This document shows positions 1 to 9,582 of a stretch of DNA of 18,335 nucleotides, one piece after another. The notes beneath the pieces were generated by a model. It saw nothing but the letters and a program-made list of their open reading frames with translations. It did not search any database and was not told the DNA's origin. The translations under genes were made by a program, and so were the position numbers. This stretch comes from Euperipatoides rowelli (taxonomy: Eukaryota > Onychophora > Udeonychophora > Euonychophora > Peripatopsidae): assembly GCA_003024985.2 (NCBI GenBank), contig PXIH01S0024544.1. One strand, given 5' to 3'. Numbering within the stretch: position 1 is the first letter of the stretch; each line of letters starts with the position of its first letter.

Positions 1-15
1 AACCTATAACTCTTA

Positions 16-21
16 TGTCAA
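16..21 (-). promoter_or_regulatory. Possible -35 box of a stable-RNA promoter cut by the left window edge
   Basis: On the minus strand this is a perfect TTGACA, the same -35 element seen before the 16S genes, tRNA-Ala and tRNA-Ile in this window. With the 17-nt spacer used by those promoters, the -10 box would fall just outside the window, so it cannot be checked. In Borrelia the 23S rRNA gene is known to lie downstream of tRNA-Ile and this HAD hydrolase. The inference is therefore a 23S promoter, but a single hexamer in AT-rich DNA can arise by chance. Confidence 0.35.
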
Positions 22-101
22 TACCTAATCTATAAATTTTTATTTTTTAATTATTTAAATCAATAACTTCATCTTCTTACCACTTGATTATATTTCATGT
101 T

Positions 102-941
102 TCAATACTTAATATCAAGATTAAAAATCTCTATCAAAAACTTAGCCACTCCATCTTCATTATTTGTAAATTTTGTTATCTCTTTGTCTGGCAAACTACT
201 TTTAATTAGATCATTAGCATTTTGCATTACAATACCTTTGCCTACAAATTTCAACATTTCAAAATCATTTTGATTATCACCAAATGCTAATACATTTTCT
301 GTTGAAATATTATTAGAACTAGCAACATGACATATCCCATTGTACTTATTAGCATTATGATGTGTAACTTCAAGCAGGTTTGCTGTAGAGAAAAATAATC
401 TAATACCTTCTATACCTAAATTTTCAATTTGTATTTTTAAGTCTTCAAGCTTACTTATATCACTAGAATAATAAACCATCTTAGAGACATATTCTATGTC
501 TAAATTAAATAAATTCACTATAATAGGCTGAAGACAAAGTTCATCTATAAAATATTGCATGATTGGATTTCTAATTTTTTTATCTGTATACCAACTATTA
601 AATGTATAGATATTTGTATCAACATTTGATACATTAATTTGTAAAATTTTTCTTATAAGATCATAAGCTAGATAGTGCTTACATAAAAGTATATCTCTTA
701 AAAAAATTTCAGCTCCATTGGACGTTATAATATAGTCTATTTGAATACCTATTTTCTTCAAAGTTTGTTCAATAGCTTGAAGCTCATCTTTCCTTCTACC
801 CGTTGTAATTAAAATTATAAACTCATTTTTCAAAAAAAATAAGACTTTCCTTGTTAAAAGCGAGATTTGATGTTGATCATTAAGCAAAGTTCCGTCAAGA
901 TCAAATGCTAAAATTTTGTATCCTTTTTTGTCAAACTTAAT
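102..941 (-). CDS. Cof-type HAD-superfamily hydrolase, probable ATT start codon
   Basis: Haloacid-dehalogenase-fold phosphatase of the Cof (class IIB) type. These are cytoplasmic enzymes that hydrolyse sugar phosphates or nucleotides; the substrate cannot be read from sequence. With the start chosen here it has 279 residues. The nucleophile motif FDLDGTLL is at residues 13-20, a motif II LITTGRR follows, a Lys lies in NKYNG, and the metal-binding GDNQND is near the C-terminus. The first conventional start in frame, a TTG at 885-887, comes after the DLDGT motif and would remove both essential aspartates. The frame is open upstream to a TAA at 945-947 and contains no ATG, GTG or TTG before DLDGT. 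An ATT at 939-941 lies 7 nt after a strong GGAAGGA Shine-Dalgarno (949-955), so I place the start there. The order tRNA-Ile, then HAD hydrolase matches the Borrelia rRNA locus (BB0421 in B. burgdorferi, recalled). Confidence 0.85.
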   Translation of the reverse strand: MKFDKKGYKILAFDLDGTLLNDQHQISLLTRKVLFFLKNEFIILITTGRRKDELQAIEQTLKKIGIQIDYIITSNGAEIFLRDILLCKHYLAYDLIRKILQINVSNVDTNIYTFNSWYTDKKIRNPIMQYFIDELCLQPIIVNLFNLDIEYVSKMVYYSSDISKLEDLKIQIENLGIEGIRLFFSTANLLEVTHHNANKYNGICHVASSNNISTENVLAFGDNQNDFEMLKFVGKGIVMQNANDLIKSSLPDKEITKFTNNEDGVAKFLIEIFNLDIKY

Positions 942-1396
942 TTCTTATTCCTTCCACTACTTACATTTTTAATATATTTCTCAAAAATTTACATATCTTT
1001 TCATTGTTTTCTACAAAGTTTCCTTGTATAATTTTAATGAATAAAAAAAATAAACTATTTACTCAAATATAAATGGTAATGTCTTAATTCTTAAAAAATT
1101 CTTTACAATACCGCAAAACATTCTTCCAATTCCCTAAAACATAACATAATCCAATACACATTCTCTGTTTTAAGGTTTAAAAATAAGTTTAGTAGTACAT
1201 TTTTAATCTCATATTTTCTAATGGTTAATTCCCAGCTATTAAAATTATTCATAAATATTTAGAAATAGAATATACAATCCTTAAGTACTAAAACTTTACC
1301 TATTATTTGATATTATTTCCATTTCATAAACTTGAATAAAATCTAACTTTACAAAAAATAAATACCATCATAATAAATATTTAGGCTTAATATATT
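942..1396. other. AT-rich intergenic stretch without a supported gene
   Basis: These 455 bp lie between the HAD hydrolase and tRNA-Ile. I see no ORF with an initiation region, no RNA fold and no repeat worth naming. The last few bases next to the hydrolase hold its Shine-Dalgarno (949-955). No convincing -35/-10 pair for the hydrolase was found, so it may be read through from the tRNA-Ile promoter. Confidence 0.6.
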
Positions 1397-1470
1397 TGGG
1401 ACTAGGAGGAGTTGAACCTACGACCTCATGCTTATCAGGCATGCACTCTAACCACCTGAGCTATAATCCC
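1397..1470 (-). tRNA. tRNA-Ile (anticodon GAT)
   Basis: The 74-nt cloverleaf folds cleanly. The acceptor GGGATTA pairs with TAGTCCC (one G-U), followed by discriminator A. The anticodon stem CATGC/GCATG encloses the loop CTGATAA, giving anticodon GAT. The T-arm carries GTTCAACTC. The 3' CCA is not encoded and must be added after transcription. In Borrelia tRNA-Ile lies in the rRNA locus between mag and the HAD gene, as here. Confidence 0.96.
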
Positions 1471-1491
1471 TTAACTACATATTAAAAATTA

Positions 1492-1520
1492 ATTTTATTT
1501 AAAATTGTGTTATTTGTCAA
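1492..1520 (-). promoter_or_regulatory. Sigma-70 promoter of tRNA-Ile
   Basis: Minus strand: TTGACA (1515-1520), a 17-nt spacer, then TAAAAT (1492-1497). The expected start is about 7 nt downstream, giving a leader of roughly 15 nt before the mature tRNA 5' end at 1470. The promoter lies between the mag stop and the tRNA, so tRNA-Ile need not depend on transcription from 16S. Confidence 0.75.
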
Positions 1521-1556
1521 TGATTAACTTTAAGCAACAACTCAAATAACTCTTAG

Positions 1557-2114
1557 TTAAAGCCTGGAAACATAAATATTATTTTTTATGTAAAATCTCC
1601 ATAGTTTATCTTTATATTTTCCAGCATAATTAATGTTAATTCTTTTAGACTTTGAAGTTTCAAAATCTAAATTTTTACCTTTCACTAAAAATAATTCATC
1701 ATTATCTAATAAACTAAGACCATTTAAATTTTTATCTATTTTTAAAAAATTTGTAAGCTTACCCGGACCATTTGTCAAAAGTTTTTTAACATTGTAATTA
1801 ATCCCAATAGGTTCAACAGCTCTAATTAATACAGCTTGTGGATCATTTTTTAAACTTGCAACAATGTTCAACATATAATACATACCATAAATCATATATA
1901 TATAAACATGTCCTCCATTTTCATACATAACTTTTGTCCTTGCAGTACGCCGATTCAAATAAGAATGACAAGCTTTGTCATTAACTCCCATATAACTTTC
2001 TGTTTCAACAATTTTAACAATTAATTCTTGTCCTTTAATCTTCCTAACTAAATAACAACCCAATAAAGCTTGTCCCAACACTAGTGCATCTTGCATAAAA
2101 AATTCTTGCTTCAT
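1557..2114 (-). CDS. mag: 3-methyladenine (alkyladenine) DNA glycosylase, AAG/MPG family
   Basis: Monofunctional base-excision-repair glycosylase that removes 3-methyladenine and other alkylated purines. From the ATG used here it has 185 residues. The family signature VETESYMG is at 36-43, with catalytic Glu39 and the stacking Tyr41, and His50 follows in KACHS. The Tyr-rich YIYMIYGMYYMLN (71-83) matches the intercalating and base-pocket region, Arg98 lies in LIRAVEP, and NGPGKL is at 115-120. An in-frame TTG three codons upstream (2121-2123) is possible, but it has no better ribosome site, and MKQEFFMQDA fits the family N-terminus well. Neither start has a strong Shine-Dalgarno. The gene normally lies between tRNA-Ala and tRNA-Ile in Borrelia (BB0422, recalled); here the extra 16S copy separates it from tRNA-Ala. 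Confidence 0.92.
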   Translation of the reverse strand: MKQEFFMQDALVLGQALLGCYLVRKIKGQELIVKIVETESYMGVNDKACHSYLNRRTARTKVMYENGGHVYIYMIYGMYYMLNIVASLKNDPQAVLIRAVEPIGINYNVKKLLTNGPGKLTNFLKIDKNLNGLSLLDNDELFLVKGKNLDFETSKSKRININYAGKYKDKLWRFYIKNNIYVSRL

Positions 2115-2206
2115 AAATACCAATTTAGTAAAGGTGCAATCAATTTTTAAGTATAATTAAATACAAATCAGAATATAATTCCATAATTTAATGTACATAA
2201 AAATAA

Positions 2207-2401
2207 TTAATTCAATATAAAAAATAATTTATAGTCAAGAATTTTAACTAAATCAGAAAAAAAAATAAAAGCACCCTTCAAAAGACAAATTAACACAACT
2301 TCATTTTTTTGTTTATAATCTTCACGAATAGAATTTGCTAGTTCTTTTACACGACTTAACAAAAAGCTTTTTGAAATTAAATCAGAAACAATATAATCCA
2401 A
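2207..2401 (-). pseudogene. Truncated hpt fragment at the edge of the duplicated segment
   Basis: The first 56 codons, including the TTG start and AGG ribosome site, are identical to the intact hpt. The repeat then ends at 2233, and the frame runs through eight unrelated codons to a stop at 2207-2209. The fragment keeps the N-terminal helix and the LLKGAF loop. It lacks the SSYG flexible loop, the PRPP-binding VLVVDDIIDTG motif and the purine-contacting Lys, so it cannot be a working phosphoribosyltransferase. It lies downstream of 16S copy 1, so it may still be transcribed and perhaps translated. Confidence 0.93.
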
Positions 2402-2488
2402 AGAAGTACCTACTTTTTCAAAGTTAATACAAATACTACATTAAAATTAAGGCAAGATTTAGTTAAAAAAATCATCTCTTATTATATA

Positions 2489-2512
2489 CAAAGAAAACAA
2501 AGAAAGAGTTAA
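2489..2512 (-). promoter_or_regulatory. 3' arm of the pre-16S processing helix, copy 1
   Basis: This 24-nt pyrimidine-rich stretch of the transcript pairs with the purine-rich stretch at 4141-4164. By hand alignment 23 of 24 positions pair (three G-U, one G-G mismatch), bringing the two ends of pre-16S together. Such flanking helices are the usual RNase III substrates in rRNA maturation. The arm begins about 45 nt after the mature 16S 3' end. Confidence 0.75.
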
Positions 2513-2556
2513 TGAAAATCTAATTTAAATAATATACATATTTTACCTTTCTCTTA

Positions 2557-2686
2557 GAAAGGAGGTGATCCAGCCACACTTTCCAGTACGGCTACCTTGT
2601 TACGACTTCACCCCCCTCGCCAAACATACCTTAGGTGCCTCCCTCCTTACGGTTAGGATAACAACTTTGGGTATTCTCAACTCGGG

Positions 2687-2733
<47 letters not shown>

Positions 2734-2981
2734 TCATTCTGATATACGATTACTAGCGATTCCAACTTCATGAAGTCGAGTTTCAGACTTCAATCTGGAC
2801 TGAGACCTTCTTTTGCGCTTTGCTCCACATTACTGCTTAGCTTCGCTTTGTAAAGGCCATTGTAGCACGTGTGTAGCCCAGGACATAAGGGCCATGATGA
2901 TTTGACGTCATCCTCACCTTCCTCCGACTTATTATCGGCAGTCTTGCCTGAGTCCCCACCTAAAATGCTGGTAACAGACAA

Positions 2982-3055
<74 letters not shown>

Positions 3056-3125
3056 ATATAGTTTCCAAACGGAAAATAGTTATTTCTAACTACGTCCTAT
3101 ATATGTCAAGCCCTGGTAAGGTTCC

Positions 3126-3209
<84 letters not shown>

Positions 3210-3289
3210 CTCCCCAGGCGGCACACTTAACGCGTTTGCTACGGTACTAAATTTTCATTTAACACCAAGTGTGCATCGTTTACAGCGTA

Positions 3290-3321
<32 letters not shown>

Positions 3322-4091
3322 TACGCTCTCGTGTCTTAGCGTCAGTCTTGACCTAGAAGTTCGCCTTCGCCTCTGGTATTCTTCCTGATATCAACAGATT
3401 CCACCCTTACACCAGGAATTCTAACTTCCCTTATCAGACTCTAGTTATGTAGTTTCTAATATAGTTCCACAGTTGAGCTGTGATATTTTACATCAGACTT
3501 ACATATCCGCCTACTCACCCTTTACGCCCAATAATTCCGAACAACGCTCGCCCCTTACGTATTACCGCGGCTGCTGGCACGTAATTAGCCGGGGCTTATT
3601 CTTAAACTAACGTCATCACTTTATCATTTCCTATAAAGCTTATTCCTCATTTACAAAAGAATTTTACAATCTTTCGACCTTCTTCATTCACGCAGTGTCG
3701 CTCCGTCAGGGTTTCCCCCATTGCGGAATATTCTTAGCTGCTGCCTCCCGTAGGAGTCTGGACCGTATCTCAGTTCCAGTGTGACCGTACACCCTCTCAG
3801 GCCGGTTACCTATCATAGCCTTGGTAGGCTCTTACCCCACCAACTAGCTAATAAGACGCAGACCCATCTAAAAGCGAAGCTTTGAAGCTCCTTTCATCAT
3901 ACAATACCTTGTATGACTTCATTCGGTATTAGCTAATGTTTCCACTAGTTATCCCCAACTTTAAGGTAGGTTATCCACGCGTTACTCACCCGTTCGCCAC
4001 TCGTCAGCTTTACCTGTTACCGTTCGACTTGCATGCTTAAAACACACTGCCAGCGTTCGTTCTGAGCCAGGATCAAACTCTTCATTATTCT
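2557..4091 (-). rRNA. rrs: 16S ribosomal RNA, extra copy (copy 1)
   Basis: Complete small-subunit rRNA of about 1535 nt. On the minus strand it opens with GAAGAGTTTGATCCTGGCTC and carries the universal blocks: ACTCCTACGGGAGGCAGCAG, GTGCCAGCAGCCGCGGTAA, ATTAGATACCCTGGTAGTC, AACTCAAAGGAATTGACGG and GTACACACCGCCCGTCAC. It ends with GGATCACCTCCTTTC, which contains the anti-Shine-Dalgarno. The sequence is Borrelia-like. The ends are placed by homology and may be a few bases off. It is identical by eye to copy 2, with the same promoter and processing stem, so it looks functional. It lies between tRNA-Ala and mag, and only a truncated hpt follows it. Relapsing-fever and Lyme Borrelia usually carry one 16S gene. 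Confidence 0.97.
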
Positions 4092-4140
4092 TTTTTATTC
4101 GTTCTTATTGTTATTAACGGTTCTTATTATGATTTACTTT

Positions 4141-4164
4141 TTAACTCTTCCCTTCTCTTCTTTG
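4141..4164 (-). promoter_or_regulatory. 5' arm of the pre-16S processing helix, copy 1
   Basis: Purine-rich leader segment about 50 nt before the mature 16S 5' end. It pairs with 2489-2512 across the whole 16S (see that entry) to form a likely RNase III target. Confidence 0.75.
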
Positions 4165-4197
4165 CCAAAATTACATTGCTTGTATGTAACAATATCT

Positions 4198-4226
4198 AAT
4201 GTACTATATTCTTAACTTACTGTCAA
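4198..4226 (-). promoter_or_regulatory. rRNA promoter of 16S copy 1
   Basis: Minus strand: TTGACA (4221-4226), 17-nt spacer, TACATT (4198-4203). The upstream side (4227-4260) is very AT-rich and could act as an UP element. The expected start is near 4190, giving a leader of about 100 nt. A short hairpin (TTACAT/ATGTAA, 4171-4189) would lie at the very 5' end of the transcript. Confidence 0.8.
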
Positions 4227-4266
4227 TACTTTGCTCAATTTTTTATTTAATTCAAATATCTCAAAA

Positions 4267-4302
4267 CTACTTCCTATAACTTAGTACTCCCTTAACTACA
4301 GT
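4267..4302 (-). pseudogene. radA 3' tail carried by the duplication
   Basis: These 36 bp are identical to the last coding bases and stop codon of radA (9583-9618). They encode TVVKGVLSYRK plus the stop. No start or rest of the gene is attached; on the other side lie 21 bp and then tRNA-Ala. This is a breakpoint relic, useful as proof that the source of copy 1 was the locus next to the intact radA. Confidence 0.93.
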
Positions 4303-4323
4303 AATAATGATAAGACTAAATTT

Positions 4324-4397
4324 TGGAGGTTAAGGGTTTCGAACCCTTGACCCCCGGCTTGCAAAGCCGATGCTCTAGCCAACTGAGCTAAACCCCC
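4324..4397 (-). tRNA. tRNA-Ala (anticodon TGC)
   Basis: The 74-nt cloverleaf has acceptor GGGGGTT pairing with AACCTCC and includes the G3-U70 pair that marks alanine tRNAs. The anticodon stem CGGC/GCCG encloses the loop TTTGCAA, giving anticodon TGC. The T-arm contains GGTTCGAACCC. CCA is not encoded. The tRNA starts 66 nt after the purB stop and has its own promoter. Confidence 0.96.
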
Positions 4398-4426
4398 CCA
4401 TATTTTTAATAGCCAATAATGTTTTC

Positions 4427-4455
4427 ATTATCATATAAAATCATTATTTTGTCAA
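4427..4455 (-). promoter_or_regulatory. Sigma-70 promoter of tRNA-Ala
   Basis: Minus strand: TTGACA (4450-4455), 17-nt spacer, GATAAT (4427-4432). It lies just after the purB stop, so tRNA-Ala can be transcribed independently of the rRNA and purine genes. The expected leader is about 20-25 nt. I see no terminator between purB and this promoter. Confidence 0.75.
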
Positions 4456-4463
4456 TTTTATTT

Positions 4464-7174
<2,711 letters not shown>

Positions 7175-7180
7175 TTACTC

Positions 7181-7717
7181 CTAATGTTTTAAATTTTCAA
7201 TTTTACCAATATAATCAAGAACTCTATGTTTTTCATTGTAATCAATTCCATAACCTACTACAAAACAATCTGGTATCTCAAATCCCACATAGTTTACAGT
7301 AAAATCAACAAGTCTTTTTGAGGGTTTATCTAAAAGAACACACGTTTTTATTGACTTTGGTTCTTTCAATTTTAAAAAATTAATAACAGTTTCTAAGGTT
7401 AACCCAGTATCAATTATATCATCAACAACTAAGACATCTTTTCCCTCTATGTCAAGTTCAATATCTTTATTGATTATTACATTCAAAGAAGAACTCATAC
7501 TTTTTCCATAGCTAGAAACTTTAATAAAGTCGATATATATATCTCTTAAGTCAAGAATTTTAACTAAATCAGAAAAAAAAATAAAAGCACCCTTCAAAAG
7601 ACAAATTAACACAACTTCATTTTTTTGTTTATAATCTTCACGAATAGAATTTGCTAGTTCTTTTACACGACTTAACAAAAAGCTTTTTGAAATTAAATCA
7701 GAAACAATATAATCCAA
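7181..7717 (-). CDS. hpt: Hypoxanthine (guanine) phosphoribosyltransferase
   Basis: Type I phosphoribosyltransferase that turns hypoxanthine and PRPP into IMP; relapsing-fever Borrelia use it to salvage purines from blood. It has 178 residues, a normal length. LLKGAF (40-45) is the diphosphate-binding loop, SSYGKS (68-73) starts the flexible catalytic loop, VLVVDDIIDTGLTL (95-108) is the PRPP motif, and LLDKPSKR (128-135) holds the Lys that contacts the purine. VGFEIPDCFVVGYGIDY (144-160) completes the site. The start is TTG, with AGG 7 nt upstream; no ATG lies near. It begins about 155 nt after 16S copy 2 and is probably transcribed with it. The first 56 codons are duplicated at 2233-2401. 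Confidence 0.96.
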   Translation of the reverse strand: MDYIVSDLISKSFLLSRVKELANSIREDYKQKNEVVLICLLKGAFIFFSDLVKILDLRDIYIDFIKVSSYGKSMSSSLNVIINKDIELDIEGKDVLVVDDIIDTGLTLETVINFLKLKEPKSIKTCVLLDKPSKRLVDFTVNYVGFEIPDCFVVGYGIDYNEKHRVLDYIGKIENLKH

Positions 7718-7796
7718 AGAAGTACCTACTTTTTCAAAGTTAATACAAATACTACATTAAAATTAAGGCAAGATTTAGTTAAAAAAATCATCTCTT

Positions 7797-7802
7797 ATTA
7801 TA
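7797..7802 (-). promoter_or_regulatory. Possible -10 box in front of hpt
   Basis: A perfect TATAAT on the minus strand, 80 bp before the hpt start, just after the 3' arm of the processing helix. No good -35 is found at 16-18 nt; the upstream sequence is a pyrimidine tract. A TG lies two bases before it, close to but not exactly an extended -10. It could give hpt-purA-purB independent transcription. The same box is in copy 1 (2481-2486). Confidence 0.3.
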
Positions 7803-7804
7803 TA

Positions 7805-7828
7805 CAAAGAAAACAAAGAAAGAGTTAA
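7805..7828 (-). promoter_or_regulatory. 3' arm of the pre-16S processing helix, copy 2
   Basis: Pairs with 9457-9480 around 16S copy 2, with 23 of 24 positions paired counting G-U. Here the cut would also separate pre-16S from the hpt-purA-purB mRNA, leaving about 90 nt of leader before hpt. Confidence 0.75.
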
Positions 7829-7872
7829 TGAAAATCTAATTTAAATAATATACATATTTTACCTTTCTCTTA

Positions 7873-8002
7873 GAAAGGAGGTGATCCAGCCACACTTTCC
7901 AGTACGGCTACCTTGTTACGACTTCACCCCCCTCGCCAAACATACCTTAGGTGCCTCCCTCCTTACGGTTAGGATAACAACTTTGGGTATTCTCAACTCG
8001 GG

Positions 8003-8049
<47 letters not shown>

Positions 8050-8297
8050 TCATTCTGATATACGATTACTAGCGATTCCAACTTCATGAAGTCGAGTTTC
8101 AGACTTCAATCTGGACTGAGACCTTCTTTTGCGCTTTGCTCCACATTACTGCTTAGCTTCGCTTTGTAAAGGCCATTGTAGCACGTGTGTAGCCCAGGAC
8201 ATAAGGGCCATGATGATTTGACGTCATCCTCACCTTCCTCCGACTTATTATCGGCAGTCTTGCCTGAGTCCCCACCTAAAATGCTGGTAACAGACAA

Positions 8298-8371
<74 letters not shown>

Positions 8372-8441
8372 ATATAGTTTCCAAACGGAAAATAGTTATT
8401 TCTAACTACGTCCTATATATGTCAAGCCCTGGTAAGGTTCC

Positions 8442-8525
<84 letters not shown>

Positions 8526-8605
8526 CTCCCCAGGCGGCACACTTAACGCGTTTGCTACGGTACTAAATTTTCATTTAACACCAAGTGTGCATCGTTTACA
8601 GCGTA

Positions 8606-8637
<32 letters not shown>

Positions 8638-9407
8638 TACGCTCTCGTGTCTTAGCGTCAGTCTTGACCTAGAAGTTCGCCTTCGCCTCTGGTATTCTTC
8701 CTGATATCAACAGATTCCACCCTTACACCAGGAATTCTAACTTCCCTTATCAGACTCTAGTTATGTAGTTTCTAATATAGTTCCACAGTTGAGCTGTGAT
8801 ATTTTACATCAGACTTACATATCCGCCTACTCACCCTTTACGCCCAATAATTCCGAACAACGCTCGCCCCTTACGTATTACCGCGGCTGCTGGCACGTAA
8901 TTAGCCGGGGCTTATTCTTAAACTAACGTCATCACTTTATCATTTCCTATAAAGCTTATTCCTCATTTACAAAAGAATTTTACAATCTTTCGACCTTCTT
9001 CATTCACGCAGTGTCGCTCCGTCAGGGTTTCCCCCATTGCGGAATATTCTTAGCTGCTGCCTCCCGTAGGAGTCTGGACCGTATCTCAGTTCCAGTGTGA
9101 CCGTACACCCTCTCAGGCCGGTTACCTATCATAGCCTTGGTAGGCTCTTACCCCACCAACTAGCTAATAAGACGCAGACCCATCTAAAAGCGAAGCTTTG
9201 AAGCTCCTTTCATCATACAATACCTTGTATGACTTCATTCGGTATTAGCTAATGTTTCCACTAGTTATCCCCAACTTTAAGGTAGGTTATCCACGCGTTA
9301 CTCACCCGTTCGCCACTCGTCAGCTTTACCTGTTACCGTTCGACTTGCATGCTTAAAACACACTGCCAGCGTTCGTTCTGAGCCAGGATCAAACTCTTCA
9401 TTATTCT
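7873..9407 (-). rRNA. rrs: 16S ribosomal RNA, copy 2 (ancestral position)
   Basis: Complete 16S of about 1535 nt, identical by eye to copy 1, with all universal blocks and the anti-Shine-Dalgarno end. It lies between radA (stop at 9583) and hpt (start at 7717). No tRNA or 23S follows directly; the spacer instead leads into the purine-salvage genes, the layout known from relapsing-fever Borrelia. Ends are set by homology. Confidence 0.98.
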
Positions 9408-9456
9408 TTTTTATTCGTTCTTATTGTTATTAACGGTTCTTATTATGATTTACTTT

Positions 9457-9480
9457 TTAACTCTTCCCTTCTCTTCTTTG
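9457..9480 (-). promoter_or_regulatory. 5' arm of the pre-16S processing helix, copy 2
   Basis: Purine-rich leader stretch that pairs with 7805-7828 to enclose pre-16S; the same sequence as in copy 1. Confidence 0.75.
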
Positions 9481-9513
9481 CCAAAATTACATTGCTTGTA
9501 TGTAACAATATCT

Positions 9514-9542
9514 AATGTACTATATTCTTAACTTACTGTCAA
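9514..9542 (-). promoter_or_regulatory. rRNA promoter of 16S copy 2
   Basis: Minus strand: TTGACA (9537-9542), 17-nt spacer, TACATT (9514-9519). It begins about 40 bp after the radA stop. The AT-rich stretch 9543-9580 between them may be an UP element. I see no terminator there, so the bes-radA operon could read through into 16S. The promoter probably also drives hpt-purA-purB. Confidence 0.8.
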
Positions 9543-9582
9543 TACTTTGCTCAATTTTTTATTTAATTCAAATATCTCAAAA

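Larger units (their letters stand above)
2233..4302 (-). repeat. 2070-bp direct repeat, copy 1 (hpt 5' part, 16S, radA 3' tail)
   Basis: By line-by-line reading this matches 7549-9618 with a constant offset of 5316 bp, and I found no mismatch. The boundaries are sharp. At 2233 the match stops inside hpt and the copies diverge; at 4302 it stops inside the last codons of radA. The other copy has complete hpt and complete radA at its edges, so copy 1 is the derived one. It lies between tRNA-Ala (21 bp away) and mag. The unit carries a full 16S transcription unit: promoter, leader, both arms of the processing stem and the mature gene. Confidence 0.96.

Noticed and set aside
942-1396. Possible TATACA/TATAAT-like boxes near 1026-1031 as a promoter
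   Set aside because: No matching -35 at a proper distance on either strand; such hexamers are expected in DNA this AT-rich.
2565-2756. 63-codon plus-strand ORF, repeated at 7881-8072
   Set aside because: It lies antisense inside the 3' part of the 16S genes; it is an open frame of conserved rRNA sequence, not a protein gene.
2790-2981. 63-codon minus-strand ORF, repeated at 8106-8297
   Set aside because: It lies entirely within the 16S rRNA, in conserved helices.
2233-4302. Extra 16S segment as an insertion sequence or transposon
   Set aside because: No transposase, no terminal inverted repeats and no evident target-site duplication; the boundaries fall inside hpt and radA, which fits recombination or duplication better.
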